A stretch of 64,000 nucleotides of DNA from Zygnema cylindricum. Its lineage: Eukaryota; Streptophyta; Zygnematophyceae; Zygnematales; Zygnemataceae. The notes beneath the pieces are model-generated. The model made no database searches. It was not told the DNA's origin and saw nothing but the letters and a program-made list of their open reading frames with translations. Shown here piece after piece: positions 49,078-59,018 of the stretch (position 1 is the first letter of the stretch; every line of letters starts with the position of its first letter). The translations under genes were made by a program, and so were the position numbers. The stretch spans positions 1 to 64,000 of the forward strand of contig JBBHKE010001269.1 in assembly GCA_037447655.1 (NCBI GenBank). Reading direction: 5' to 3'.

Positions 49078-49556
49078 GACATGACCTGGAGCCACGTGGC
49101 AAGATAACATTGGGTAGCGAGAATCCCGAAGAGCATGAGGGCGAGTTCGAAGGAGACAAGCGTCCACTCAATGGCGGAGTCCTACATAGACCGTACAGAA
49201 AGTATACCGGCCACAGTACCTTTCTTTACTGTACAGTTCTCTAATTGGTTCATACATTAGTAAAAAGGGGTTGTGAGAGGGATTTAAGACTTATGAGATT
49301 TAGGAGGTAGCCGCCTCTCTCTTACTGAGCTTATATATATTTTGGCATCTTTGCCACTTAAAAATTAATCGTTTGGTGGGGCGTTTTCAATGATTTCTTT
49401 TGCTGCCGACTGAGGGGAGTCTAGAATGCACAAGGGTGTAGTCAGTTTGCTTGTTAGCATACTTCGTTATTTTTGATCTTAGCTAAAGAAGGGTTAGCCA
49501 AAAACTATCTAGAGGCTACCTGAATTATGTGGTCCAATAAGGGATACATAATTGCA
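49078..49556 (+). repeat. 3' LTR of copia E, 5' half deleted
   Basis: It corresponds to the 5' LTR from about 40558 onward (CATGACATGACCTGGAGCCA) and ends ATAATTGCA. The first ~530 bp of the LTR are missing. The deletion junction shares ACAT/CATGAC with both parents. Confidence 0.9.
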
Positions 49557-49597
49557 AAATGCAGCCACCATGGCAGGCAAAAACTCTGACCGACTAC
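49557..49597 (-). repeat. Minus-strand solo LTR H, fragment 2
   Basis: The 41 bp piece between E and F contains the AAATG copy and CAGCCACCATGGCAGGCAAA, in register with H fragments 1 and 3. Confidence 0.65.
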
Positions 49598-50603
49598 TAT
49601 TGAAATTACAAGATTTCTAAAGTATTTTCTATGTCTAAATATATCAATATAAAAATACAAAGAAAAGGGCGGACAGCCTGCCTCCACCTTTTCTCTCTAG
49701 CCACCATACTTGTTGTAGTCACTGAAGGATAGAGAGGGTGGTTGAGCTATGGCTGCCTTAGTTCAACTAGCAAGACTAAAGAGTGACTTATGTCACTCTC
49801 AACAAAAGGTTGAGTTGGACAGGAGTCGAACCTCCGACCGGTAGAGTACGGCGTAGCCGTTAGCTCTTATCAGTATATTGTGGAAGTTTGTTAAGATACA
49901 TAAGGTTTGATACATATTTAAACTTGTACATGATCTTAAAACCGATTAACTAAAATGTGAACAAAGGAGCATAGAACTAGTTAAAGTTTCGGTGCGGACG
50001 TCATTTCGCACGAAACAAATGAATCTGACATTTGTTTCGTTGACCGACATTTAATGTCAGATTTAATCCGACGGCATATATCACTGCCGAGATCGCGGAA
50101 TGGTCACTTTGGAGTTTATGTACGTGGCATGACCTGACACCACGTGGAGGAATAACATTTGGTTGCAGGAATTTCGGGGAACATATGGACGAATGGAAGA
50201 GCGACGTCGTCCACTTTGTGGCCTTGTCGTACATAGGCCGTACCGAAAAGACATCCGCCGTAGTACCTTTCTGTACTTTACAATTATTTGATTCGTTCGT
50301 ACTGCAGTAGATAGGGATTGTGAGAGGGGTTAAGACTTTGCATTTTTTTGGATAGACAGTCACCTCTCTCTTTGAGAGTTTGTATAAATTGGCATTTTTG
50401 CCACCTCATAACATATCGGCTGGTTGGCCGTTTTCAGTGATTCTTTTTTCTACGGACTCAAAGGATTCCAGGTTGCATAGGAGTGCAGTTAAACTGTCAG
50501 TTTGCCTCATTGGGTAGCAGTGGTTGTGGCTTGAAGTGGGTTAGCTAAAAATTATCTAGATGCTTCTTAAATTTTATAGTCCAATGGAGGACACAGAATT
50601 CCA
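49598..50603 (+). mobile_element. Solo copia LTR F
   Basis: The 1006 bp LTR resembles those of A and D. It starts TATTGAAATTAC (TG decayed to TA) and ends AGAATTCCA. The TSD ACTAC is at 49593-49597 and 50604-50608. No internal region remains, as after LTR-LTR recombination. It has a TATAAAT box near 50382 and a tRNA-like patch near 49805-49880. Confidence 0.92.
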
Positions 50604-51474
50604 ACTACACCCTTGTGTAACCTGGACTCCCTTGAGTCCGCAACAAAAAGAATCATTGTAAATCATCAACTATATGAGTTTATATTAAATGGCAAATTTT
50701 GACGATATATATACAGGTGCTCTCTCGGAGAGAGACGACTACCTACAAAAAATGCTAAGTCCTAAATCACCACTTTGAACCTCGTATTACTAAAGTAGGA
50801 CACTAATGAAATAAGTGTAAAGTACAAGAAGGTACATGTGCCGATGTACTTATTGTACGCCCATAGTACGGCATGGCCATCTGTTGACGTCTGTCACTTT
50901 GTAAATCGTCATTCCAATCTCCGTAAAATGCACGTTCCCACTACATATCGCCACGTGTCATCTGGTGATGTCGCGCCCACAAACTGCTTAATCGATATTC
51001 CGTTAACCTAACTTTTTTGTGAGGCGTTCGATTTGAATTTGTACTTTCAATGACGTCCGTTGAATCAAATGTCTTCGACATTTGTTTCCTACGATGTGTA
51101 ATAATTCAGTGCGGTACCGTTCCATGTACGTCTGTGCAGTTTCACCGTCAAATGGGTGATACTGACGTAAATATTATTAAGTATTTTTCAAACCTAATGT
51201 ATTCAACGACAACATCATCCTCCAAGGGTTAAGGCGTACGTCTATATCTGTATGGAGGTGGACCAGAGGGACTAGGATCAAAACCTGGTTGCTCCATTCC
51301 CTTTTGCTACACTTTTTATCTCACAGTTTTCCCCTCGTTCCTGCCTCTTTGGCTGTCTAAGCAGCCATGGTTATCTCTGTTCTCTAGTGACTACGACAAG
51401 TATGGAAAAACCTACAAAGACCATTTTACCGACAGTGGACAAATACAAACCTAGAAAGTACCCACATTTTAACA
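50604..51474 (-). repeat. Minus-strand solo LTR H, fragment 3 (its 5' end)
   Basis: It resumes as ACACCCTTGTGTAACCTGGA and runs to TTTTAACA at 51474, the complement of a TGTTAAAATG start. The tRNA-like patch appears here in sense orientation near 51225-51295. H totals about 1.14 kb. Its flanks are GTACA (39782-39786) and AAACA (51475-51479), an imperfect duplication. Confidence 0.75.
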
Positions 51475-51479
51475 AAACA

Positions 51480-51957
51480 GTCATATGATTGGTTGGTTCC
51501 TCAATAATAGAGGGTTTAAATAGGGCTTTTGGACTTATAATATTTTGGTATGTAGCCGCCTCTCTCCCAGAGAGCATCCGTAAAAAAAAACAAATTTTGA
51601 CATTGAGTATCATCTCATTCAGTTGACCATTTTCAGTGATTTTTTTTGCTGCAGACTCGAAAAAGTCCTAGCTACAAAAAAAAGTAGTCGGTTGGAGTCT
51701 TTGCTTGCCAAGGTGGTGGTATTTTGAAGGGAAAGTCAAGTGGGGAATGTTTTGCAAAACTCATATTTTTACTTTGCATTCTGTAGGGGAATTGAGCACA
51801 CAGAAAGTCTTTTTTCACAGCGGTGAGGCTGTATTGAAGATCTGACTATCAGGGTGTTCAGTCATTTGGGTTTGTATCAACTTGGAGTTAGCACTATCAA
51901 GATAAGCTTCTTTGGATTTGCGAATTTTGTGGGGGGAACGGAGCTCACGGAATTTCA
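51480..51957 (+). repeat. 3' LTR of remnant I, second part
   Basis: It continues the LTR cut at 39786, from GTCATATGATTGGTTGG through CTCTCTCCCAGAGAG to the terminal ACGGAATTTCA. Confidence 0.7.
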
Positions 51958-52299
51958 ATAACTAGCATCACTCTAAGTGGTGATGTTGATATTGTCCCCA
52001 CCTAAATGCAACCATAGATCCTGAATCCTTATTAGATATCTAAAGGCTCTCTTAGCTGCCTCCAAATCTTTTTTAGTGGGAGCATTCAAACTCATAATAA
52101 ACACTCCTACGGCTGTAGGTAAATCTAGCTAAGTGCAATTTATAAAGTAGATTAAGTTGCCCACTACTAGTCTATAACCGGTAGTATACATGAATTTTAG
52201 CACTTCAGAACCCAATTCATAACCCAAAATAATGACTCCCATTTCCAATCTCCCCCCACTTCCTTTCTTCAGTTCCATTGGAGAGTTATAACTATTAAC
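51958..52299 (-). pseudogene. Copia RT/RNase H fragment
   Basis: On the minus strand the segment shows NSPMELKKGSGG, then GYRLVVGNLIYFINCT, a LEAAKRAFRYL-like block and LWLHLGG. This is the linker between RT and RNase H in the other copies. It has substitutions in key words and no ends, so it is an isolated scrap. Confidence 0.8.
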
Positions 52300-52606
52300 T
52301 GTAGAAATTAATGGTACTTTTTTAGTATTTTCTAGGTTTAAACTTGTAAAGATAAAGTGCAAAAAAGAAGCAGAGGCATTCTGCCTCTAACTCCTCTCTT
52401 CAACTCCCACACTTGTCGCAATCACTGAAGGTTAGAGAGGGAGCTAGAGCCATGGCTGCCTATGCTGTCCAGAGAGAGACACGTAGTAGTTTCGTAGGTT
52501 TACCAAAGAAAACTTGACTGACCCAAGATTTCATCTTGGTACATGCCGTCCGTTAAGTTGCCAATAGACGGTAGCTTTATCTAATTAGTCAAGGATCAGT
52601 GCTGAG

Positions 52607-53644
52607 TGAAAGTCTGTGTCCTCCATTGGACTACAAAGTACAAGAAGCCTCTAAATAGTTATTAACTAACCCACTTTCAATGGCAACCACTGCTACCGAA
52701 GTAGACAAGCAGACAATCTGACTGCACTCTTGTGCAGCCTAGACTCCGCTGAGTCCGTAGGAAAAAGAATCTCTGAAAACGCCCAGCCAGGCGATAAGTC
52801 ATAAGCTGGCAAAAATGCCAATTTATATAACCTCTCAAAGAGAGAGAAGACCATCTACCAGATTTTTCTAAGTCCTAGCTCCCTCTCACAACCCCTGTCT
52901 ACCAACTGTACGAACCAAAAGGAATACTGTACAATAGATGAAAGCACTACTGGCGATGTACTTTTTGTACGACCTTTGTATGACAAGGCCATTAAGCGGA
53001 CGCGTGTCCATTCTCCACTCGTCCATACGTTCCTCGGAATTCCCGCGACCGAATGTTATCTCTCCACGTGGCGCCAGGTCATGCCACGTCACTAAATGCC
53101 AAAGTGACCATTCTGGGATTTTGCCGATGATGTGCGCCGTTGGATTTGACTCGAAATGCAATCTCAGCCGTTATAAATACTTGCGTGATATTTGTTTCGC
53201 TGTCGAAACAAAATGCGCGATATCTGTTTCAAAGTAGTATCGTACTTCGTACTTTATAAAACTGTATCTATGTATGCCGTATAGAGTTTGAGCTAAATGG
53301 ATTTGTTCCCTCCTAAATATATATATATTTATCACATACTATAGTATTTAGCATTGGTCCTAGTTTAATAGGATAAAGCTGACCGCTATCGGCCAACTTG
53401 ACGAACGGCAGGTACCGGGATAAAATCTCGGGTCATTCAGGTATATTTTTAATAACCTACTAAAAATAACTGCCTGGTGAACTAAGGCAGCCATGGATCA
53501 ACCACCCTCTCTATCCTTCAGTGATTACAATAAGTATGGGGGCTAGAGAGAGGAGGTGGAGGCAGGCTGTCCGTCCTTTTCTTTTCTTTTTATACTAACA
53601 TATTTAAACCTAGAAAATACTCTAGAAATCTATTAATTTCAACA
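52607..53644 (-). mobile_element. Solo copia LTR K, minus strand
   Basis: The 1038 bp LTR runs TGAAAGTCTGTGTCC...TTAATTTCAACA in plus orientation. The TSD CTGAG is at 52602-52606 and 53645-53649. Removing it rejoins the J LTR. The tRNA-like patch is in sense orientation near 53365-53440. Confidence 0.92.
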
Positions 53645-54401
53645 CTGAGGTATATAGGGTTTCATTATTATTTAAAGGCGTATATGTAGACAATTTCAAT
53701 AAACGGCGTGAACAATTCTTAGGACATAGATAAAATTTTGTATAGTACGGTGTACGGTACTCAAGGAAACAAATACTGCGCATTTGTTTACGACGACAAA
53801 ACAAATACTACGCAATTATTTTCGACGGTCATAATTAAAAGCCGATCTTGATCGAACGGCCGCGATAGATGCCGAGATCGCAGAATGGGCATATTGGCGG
53901 TTTTTGGTAATCACCACGTCAAATGACACGTGGCAAAACAACATTGGCTTGCGGTATCTGTGGAGAATACGGGAATGAATTCGGATATGGCACGCGTCGA
54001 CATTTTGGCCATGCCGTACGATGGCCGAACAGAAAGTACTTTGGCACCTATACTTTTTTGTACGACACAGTAATTTGATTAGTGCTGTACTGTATTAGAA
54101 TAGGGTTTAGAGAGGGGTTTATGACTTAGAAAATTTGGTAGGTAGACACCTCTCTCCCAGAGAGCTCTTGTACAAAAGGTCAACTGTGACATTTCATAAC
54201 TTACTGCTCAGGGGAGCAAATTCAAAGATTCTTTTTGCCATCGACTCAAGGGAGTCTTGTCTTCACAAGGAGGAAGTTGGTCAGAGTTTTTATCTGTCAG
54301 GATGGCAGTTATTCTAGTTGAAACTAAAAAGGATTAGGGTTATAATAAGGGGTTCGTGTGAGTTGCCTACTCCGAGGACCAATGGAGGTCTCAAAGTTGC
54401 A

Positions 54402-55035
54402 CGTTATGGGCCCACACTCTAGGGTGCCAATATTTAATGGAACATTTTTCATATATTGGAAAAGTATGATGATAATGGCTCTATGTGAAAAAAGGTTTTG
54501 GGGGATAGTAAGTGGACGAGTTAGGTGTCAATCTAGTTTAACCATTCTTCCAAGGTTTGGGGGAAGCAAGTTTACCACAAAAGCAGATCCTGCTCCACCG
54601 GAGGATTTAGAGGATAAGGAGAGCATTGTGACCGAAAAAGGGAAAGAGAAGGATAGAGTTATACCGATAGCAACAACTATCACAATCGGTTCAGTGTTCA
54701 CGTCACCTATTTTGAGAAATGAGGAGAATGCTGTTGATACTTGGGACTACAATAATAGGGCGGCAAAACACTTCATTTTTTGCCATCTTACTCAAGGACT
54801 TGCATCTCCTCATTTGCAAGTGGAAAGGTCATCCGATTTGCGGATCGCCCTGATAGAGATGTACCGGAGTGGTACTATTTAGGAGTAGCAATTGGCTGAT
54901 CAAAAGATAAACGCATATGCATACAAAGGGGGAAAAATGCTAGACTTTTGTAATGAGTTTGCAACCCTTTTCCTGGAACTAGAGAGTGCTGGTTAGGTAG
55001 AAACAGAAAAGATGAAGGGTAACTGCTTGTATGTC
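54402..55035 (+). pseudogene. Gag of copia J, truncated
   Basis: The frame can start at 54382 in the LTR (MEVSKLH) and runs VMGPHSRVPIFNG, then MMIMALCEKRFWGIVSGRVR. HLTQGLASPHLQVERSSDLR and ALIEMYRSGTI follow, up to a TAG at 54881. The sequence continues as ADQKINAYAYKGGKMLDFCN, with another stop near 54995, and ends at GNCLYVK (about 55035), where unrelated sequence begins. It is closest to Gag of element B. Confidence 0.87.
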
Positions 55036-57308
55036 AAGTTTGTATGCTTTTCAGGCACACCGTTATTTACCCAGGATTTTTGGGCCTCTTCCTACCCTGT
55101 ACGGTCATCAAGATGCGGAAGAGGCAGTACACCAAACCGGACAAGATTTTGAATTGCCTAAATTGAGCGGAACGCATTTTATTTTGCTCCTCACGGAGGC
55201 CGGACGACAAAGTTATTACGCTCAAAAGATTACAATACCGTCACATGCAACTAGTTGCCACCAGCCCTCCTGGGGGGTACATTGTGAAACTCCATGTAAC
55301 ATTTCGGATTGTGATCTAGATATTGCTGTTTAATGTCAGTAGGGATTCATTTTAGGTTCAATTGACTTTCGGTCCATTAATTACATCAGGTCAAAGTTTG
55401 GCGTTCTCGTGTCATTTTTAGTACTTTGTCTTAGAATAGTGGAACGAATTTTGACTTCCTGTAGAAGATCTAGCCGCAATCGGAAGTAGAACTTTTTGCC
55501 CCAAGGGTAATACGACTTCGTTTGTCTTATGTCTGTTCTATCGCATTTGCTTTCCGCTAATTAGTTCCTAGCATTGCTTTGACTTTTTCGACCAGGAAGT
55601 GGACAAACTTGGTTGTATAACGCACCTGGGGCCGAAGAAGCCAGGTTGTTTTTGTTGTACTGTCTCTTGTGAAAACCCTCAGAAAATTCCAAACAAACCT
55701 TCTTTTGGAGAATCTTTGTCTTGCTTGAGTGTGTGACTCTATTGCCATATTGGTTTTGAATCTGTCTTGTGTGGAGATCGTAGTTCAGGCTGGTAGTTTG
55801 ACTATCAATCCTTTGGACGATCTTGACTTTTTGTTATTGAAACCCAGAAGAGTCCTGTGGGTTGTGAGCTGCGGAAACTGAGGGGTGAAGGAGGATTGTA
55901 CCTGTTTTTGGTGCCACCAGGAGAGATTTTGTCATTTTTTGGTGTCAGCGTTGCTTTCCCGGGTATGTTGGGCTTGCTTTGCTATTATTCTTAATTCCAT
56001 CTTTTATTCCATTTTTGGGGGCAAGGTGATATTGTTAAATCTGAAACAACCAATTTTTTTTAGTTTTTTTCATTATTTTTGCGTAGGAGTTCATTTTGTC
56101 CTCTTTGGTAGTCCTTTTGGCTTCGGCGGCGTTTCCGCCTGAATAGACTGCTAGAATCTTTTTTACCAGAATAGTGGGTTTTGAGGGCACATATGTCCCG
56201 CTTCCAGCGGATCAGCATAGTGCTGAAAAAGCCACCTGTCTACTTTGATTAGAGGAGGTAGGAGCTTTGACGTTGGAACATCTCTTTGTGGAAGGGAGTT
56301 AGGATTTCCATTTTATATTTACTTCCCCTTTTCTGTTGTCATTATCCGATAGGGGGAGGAGAGGCTCAGGATAAGGGAACCTCCAGCCTCACGCCCAAGG
56401 AGAAATGTAGTCAGAAGGGGTTAGCACCTAGGGGGAGTTCTCCCCGACCCGAGGAAGCAGGTGAAGGGGCCTCCATATTGGATTCTCCACCCAAGGGACC
56501 AGCCGAGGGAATTGTTCCTCCGCCTCCTCCCGTCCTCACACTTGAGAAGTTCCCCTCCTTGGCCGAGGGGGCTCGGGCCAAAGCCGAAGATAAGAGGAAA
56601 GTTTTCCCCACTTTTCGACACAAGAGGTTGGCCCCTAGGGAGCAGGTCCTTGGCCATCTTCCAGAGGTTTGTCTCCATACTAGGTCCAAGATCCCCAGGG
56701 CCAAAATTTTAATAGATCCTACAATTTTGGCAGATCCTCTTTTCCCTAGTTGTAAAGAACTCCTTGCCCTTCATGATCTCTATGAGGTGAAGGTGAAGAA
56801 GGAGTTGGTTTAAACAGTGACACAACAGATCGAGCCCGGGTGGTTTGACCGGTGGGAGGGGTGGTGGAAAATTTTAAGTAGTTCCTCGAAGAGTAGTTCC
56901 TCACAGTTGGAACAAAACCAACCCCAGAGAGCAGTGCAATGCCTCTATCTGCAATCTTTATTCCTAGACGCCTCTACTAGCCGTATTTCCAGGGGACGCA
57001 CCACCTCTTGATCTCGTCAAGGAGAAGGGACAAGTCGAAGGGAATTACTAGATCCTTCGAAGGGGAAGAGGTTTGACCATCCTGACAGCAAAAGGAGATT
57101 TACTCTTATTCTCATGGAGGAAACCTCACCGCCTCGTGCTTCAACCTCAACCGAAGGACCTCCACCAGCTGCACCAAAGATTCAATCTTACGGGGGCTAT
57201 AACGATCCGAACTAATAGATCCCGAGGCTCGAGTTGCAAACAGGGGGAAACCCTCTCCCAAAGTCCCAACAGCACGCCCTTCTGGAGGGCTATGGCGGAC
57301 CAAGCCTA
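55036..57308 (+). other. Unrecognised decayed sequence, coding-like at 56286-56813
   Basis: T-rich sequence without recognisable genes (55036-56285) is followed by G/C-richer coding-like DNA. A 175-codon plus frame at 56286-56813 has a hydrophobic start (SILYLLPLFCCHYP), a Pro/Glu-rich middle (PKGPAEGIVPPPPPVLTLEK) and RHKRLAPREQVLGHLPEVC. Further frames with stops continue to 57308 (METSPP-like start at 57115, QQHALLEGYGGPSLQ at the edge) and resume beyond element D at 63671. It looks like an old retroelement or gene relic; the family is not recognised. Confidence 0.4.
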
Positions 57309-57498
57309 CAAATTGTTGAAATAAGTAGTTTTTTTTTTTTGTATTTTCTAGTTTAAAATAAATTAGCGGAAACATATATAAGAAATGATGGCAGCCTGCC
57401 TCCATCTCTTCTCTCTCTCCCCCATACTTGTTGTAGTCACTGAAAGAGAGAGAGAGCGATGGAGCCATGGCTGCCTCAGCTCCATAGGAAGGACTAAA

Positions 57499-57516
57499 GA
57501 GTGACTTAAGTCACTC
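57499..57516. promoter_or_regulatory. Perfect 18 bp palindrome in U3 of D
   Basis: GAGTGACTTAAGTCACTC is fully self-complementary and recurs in the 3' LTR and, slightly altered, in the A and F LTRs. Its TGAC half-sites resemble bZIP sites, but a transcription role is inference. Confidence 0.45.
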
Positions 57517-57524
57517 TCAACAAA

Positions 57525-57605
57525 AGGTTGAGTCCGACAGGACTCGAACCCCCGACCGGTAGAGCGCGGCGTAGCCGTTAGCTCTAACCTGTCTGTCGTA
57601 GAAGT
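57525..57605 (-). repeat. Antisense tRNA-like module in the D LTR
   Basis: On the minus strand it contains CGGGGGTTCGAGTCCTG, a T-arm-like hairpin with a canonical pol III B-box (GGTTCGAGTCC). Upstream is GGTTAGAGCTAACGGC, and a GAGTCCTGTCGGACTC hairpin follows. No full cloverleaf or acceptor stem can be drawn, so it is not a tRNA gene. Counterparts occur in every LTR family in the window. Confidence 0.6.
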
Positions 57606-58101
57606 CCGTTAGATAATATAGGGTTTCATTCATATATAAACTGTTGTATAGTACCGAAATGATCTAACTAGAATATGAAACGAAACGAACATAGAACTTG
57701 TTAAGATTTAGTGCGAAACGTCATTTCGCACGAAACAAATGAAACAGACACTTTTAACGGTCGACATTTAATGTCAGATTTAATCCGACGGCGCACGTCG
57801 TCGCCGAGATCGCGGAATGGTCACTTTGGATTTTATGGACGTGGCATGACGTGGCGCCGCGTGGAAGGATGACATTCGGACGCGGGAATTTCGGAGGAAG
57901 TACGGACAAGTGGAAAAATGACACGCGTCCACTCAAGAGCCTTGTCGTACACCGGCCGTACAGAAAGTACATCGGCCATAGTACCTTTCTTTACTTTACA
58001 GTAATACGATTGGTTCGTACTTTAGTAGATAGGGGTTGTGAGAGGGATTTAGGACTTAGGAAATATTTGGTAGACAGACACCTCTCTCTAAGAGAGCTTT
58101 G

Positions 58102-58108
58102 TATAAAT
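58102..58108 (+). promoter_or_regulatory. TATA box of copia D LTR
   Basis: TATAAAT follows a short inverted repeat and lies about 200 bp before the gag ATG. The same arrangement is seen in A (10849-10855) and F. The likely start of R is therefore near 58130, by inference. Confidence 0.6.
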
Positions 58109-58302
58109 TGGCATTTTTGCCGGCTCATAACTTATCGCCTGGTTGGCCGTTTTCAGTGATTCTTTTTGCTACGGACTCAGGGGAGTCCAGGCTACACAGG
58201 GGTGCAGTCAAATTCTCAGTTTGCCTTCTTGGGCAGAAGTGGTCGTGGCTTAAAGTGGGTTAGTTAAATACTATCTAGAGGCTACCTGTATTCTGTAGTC
58301 CA

Positions 58303-59013
58303 ATGGAGGACACAGAATTGCAGGTTATGGGCCCACCCTCTAGGGTGCCCACCTTCAATGGATCTGGGTTCATCTATTGGGAAGCCATGATGATGGGAGC
58401 TTTGTGTGAAAAACGATACTGGGGTATCGTCAGTGGACAAGTGAAACGTCCACCTTCGGGAACTCCACCAGGATTTGGGGGAGTAAGGTTTTCTGCAACA
58501 ACGGCTGCCTCAGCGGAGGAGGCAGATGATGGGGACAGCAGTGTGTCCGAAAAGGAGAAAGGGAAGGAGATACCCCTCACTCCTATTGCCACAGTATCGG
58601 GAACGACGACCGTGAAGACCGTGGAGAATGATACTCAAATGTGGGAGGATGTAAAAATGGCTGCCAAGAACTTCATTTTGAGGCACCTCACTCAAGGTTT
58701 GGCCACTCCTCATCTTCACATTTACAAGGCAGAGGAATTGTGGGAGAGTTTGGTGGAGATTTATAGAGCTGGAACTATTCAGGAGCTCCAGTTGGCTGAG
58801 CAAAAGCTATTGAGTTACACTTACAAAGGAGGAAAGATGTTAGATTACTGTAATGATCTTTCTTGTTTGTATATGGAAATGGAAAGTGCCGGGTGGATAG
58901 GTACAATGAAAATGAAAGTTAACACCCTTATCATGAAATTACCAGATGAGTTCGAAAACATAGTATACCGAGTACAGGGAATGCCTGATAGTTCTGGAAA
59001 TGGAACACAGTAG
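58303..59013 (+). pseudogene. Gag of copia D (frame 1, up to a 1-nt deletion)
   Basis: The start ATG at 58303 lies within the LTR. The frame reads MEDTELQ, then VMGPPSRVPTFNG over the primer site. It has the conserved GSGFIYWEAMMMGALCEKRY block, a Ser/Thr/Glu-rich linker, and NFILRHLTQGLATPHLHIYK, GTIQELQLAEQKLL and [18 protein letters not shown]. It ends at 59013 after a single base is lost near 58992 (TCATGGAAATGG in A is TCTGGAAATGG here). The rest of Gag continues at 59019 in another frame. An alternative start is the ATG at 58328 in the primer site. This is the structural protein of the copia virus-like particle. Confidence 0.9.
58323..58337 (+). other. Primer-binding site of copia D (half initiator tRNA-Met)
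   Basis: GGTTATGGGCCCACC starts at the first base after the LTR. It is the complement of GGTGGGCCCATAACC, the D-stem-to-anticodon-loop side of plant initiator tRNA-Met as I recall it. The primer would therefore be a tRNA cut in the anticodon loop, as in Drosophila copia. The site also encodes VMGPP of Gag. Confidence 0.85.
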
Positions 59014-59018
59014 TCAGA

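Larger units (their letters stand above)
40026..49556 (+). mobile_element. Ty1/copia retrotransposon E, interrupted by C and internally deleted
   Basis: The LTR starts TGTTGAATTATTAG and the element ends ATAATTGCA. The TSD AAATG is at 40021-40025 and 49557-49561. Element C sits in its gag (TSD CAAGG). The region from mid-integrase to the middle of the 3' LTR is missing: pol ends in AACTACATGAC at 49079 and continues directly as LTR sequence. The full-length form would be like A and D. Confidence 0.93.
52300..55035 (+). mobile_element. Truncated copia element J (5' LTR and partial gag), split by K
   Basis: The B-like LTR starts TGTAGAAATTAATGG at 52300, is interrupted by K at 52607 and ends AAAGTTGCA at 54401 (about 1.06 kb without K). 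The primer site CGTTATGGGCCCACA follows. Gag runs to about 55035 and then stops matching. There is no pol and no 3' LTR in this window. Confidence 0.88.
57314..58322 (+). repeat. 5' LTR of copia D
   Basis: The 1009 bp LTR runs TGTTGAAATAAG to AGAATTGCA. The 13-T run near its start is longer than in the 3' LTR. TATAAAT is at 58102-58108 after CTCTCTCTAAGAGAG. Its last 20 bp contain the gag ATG. Confidence 0.95.

Noticed and set aside
39782-51479. A perfect TSD for solo LTR H
   Set aside because: The flanks GTACA and AAACA agree at only three of five bases, so I rely on the resumed order of the I LTR instead.
57525-57605. A functional antisense tRNA gene in the LTR
   Set aside because: The B-box and T-arm-like hairpin are present, but no acceptor stem, D-arm or anticodon arm of normal size can be drawn.
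58323-58337. The standard plant copia primer site TGGTATCAGAGC
   Set aside because: This sequence is absent after all 5' LTRs here; the conserved word is GGTTATGGGCC.
58329-58345. A tRNA 3'-end primer site TGGGCCCACCC starting 6 bases after the LTR
   Set aside because: It would require a tRNA starting CCCACCC, which is implausible; the half initiator tRNA explains the site from the first base.
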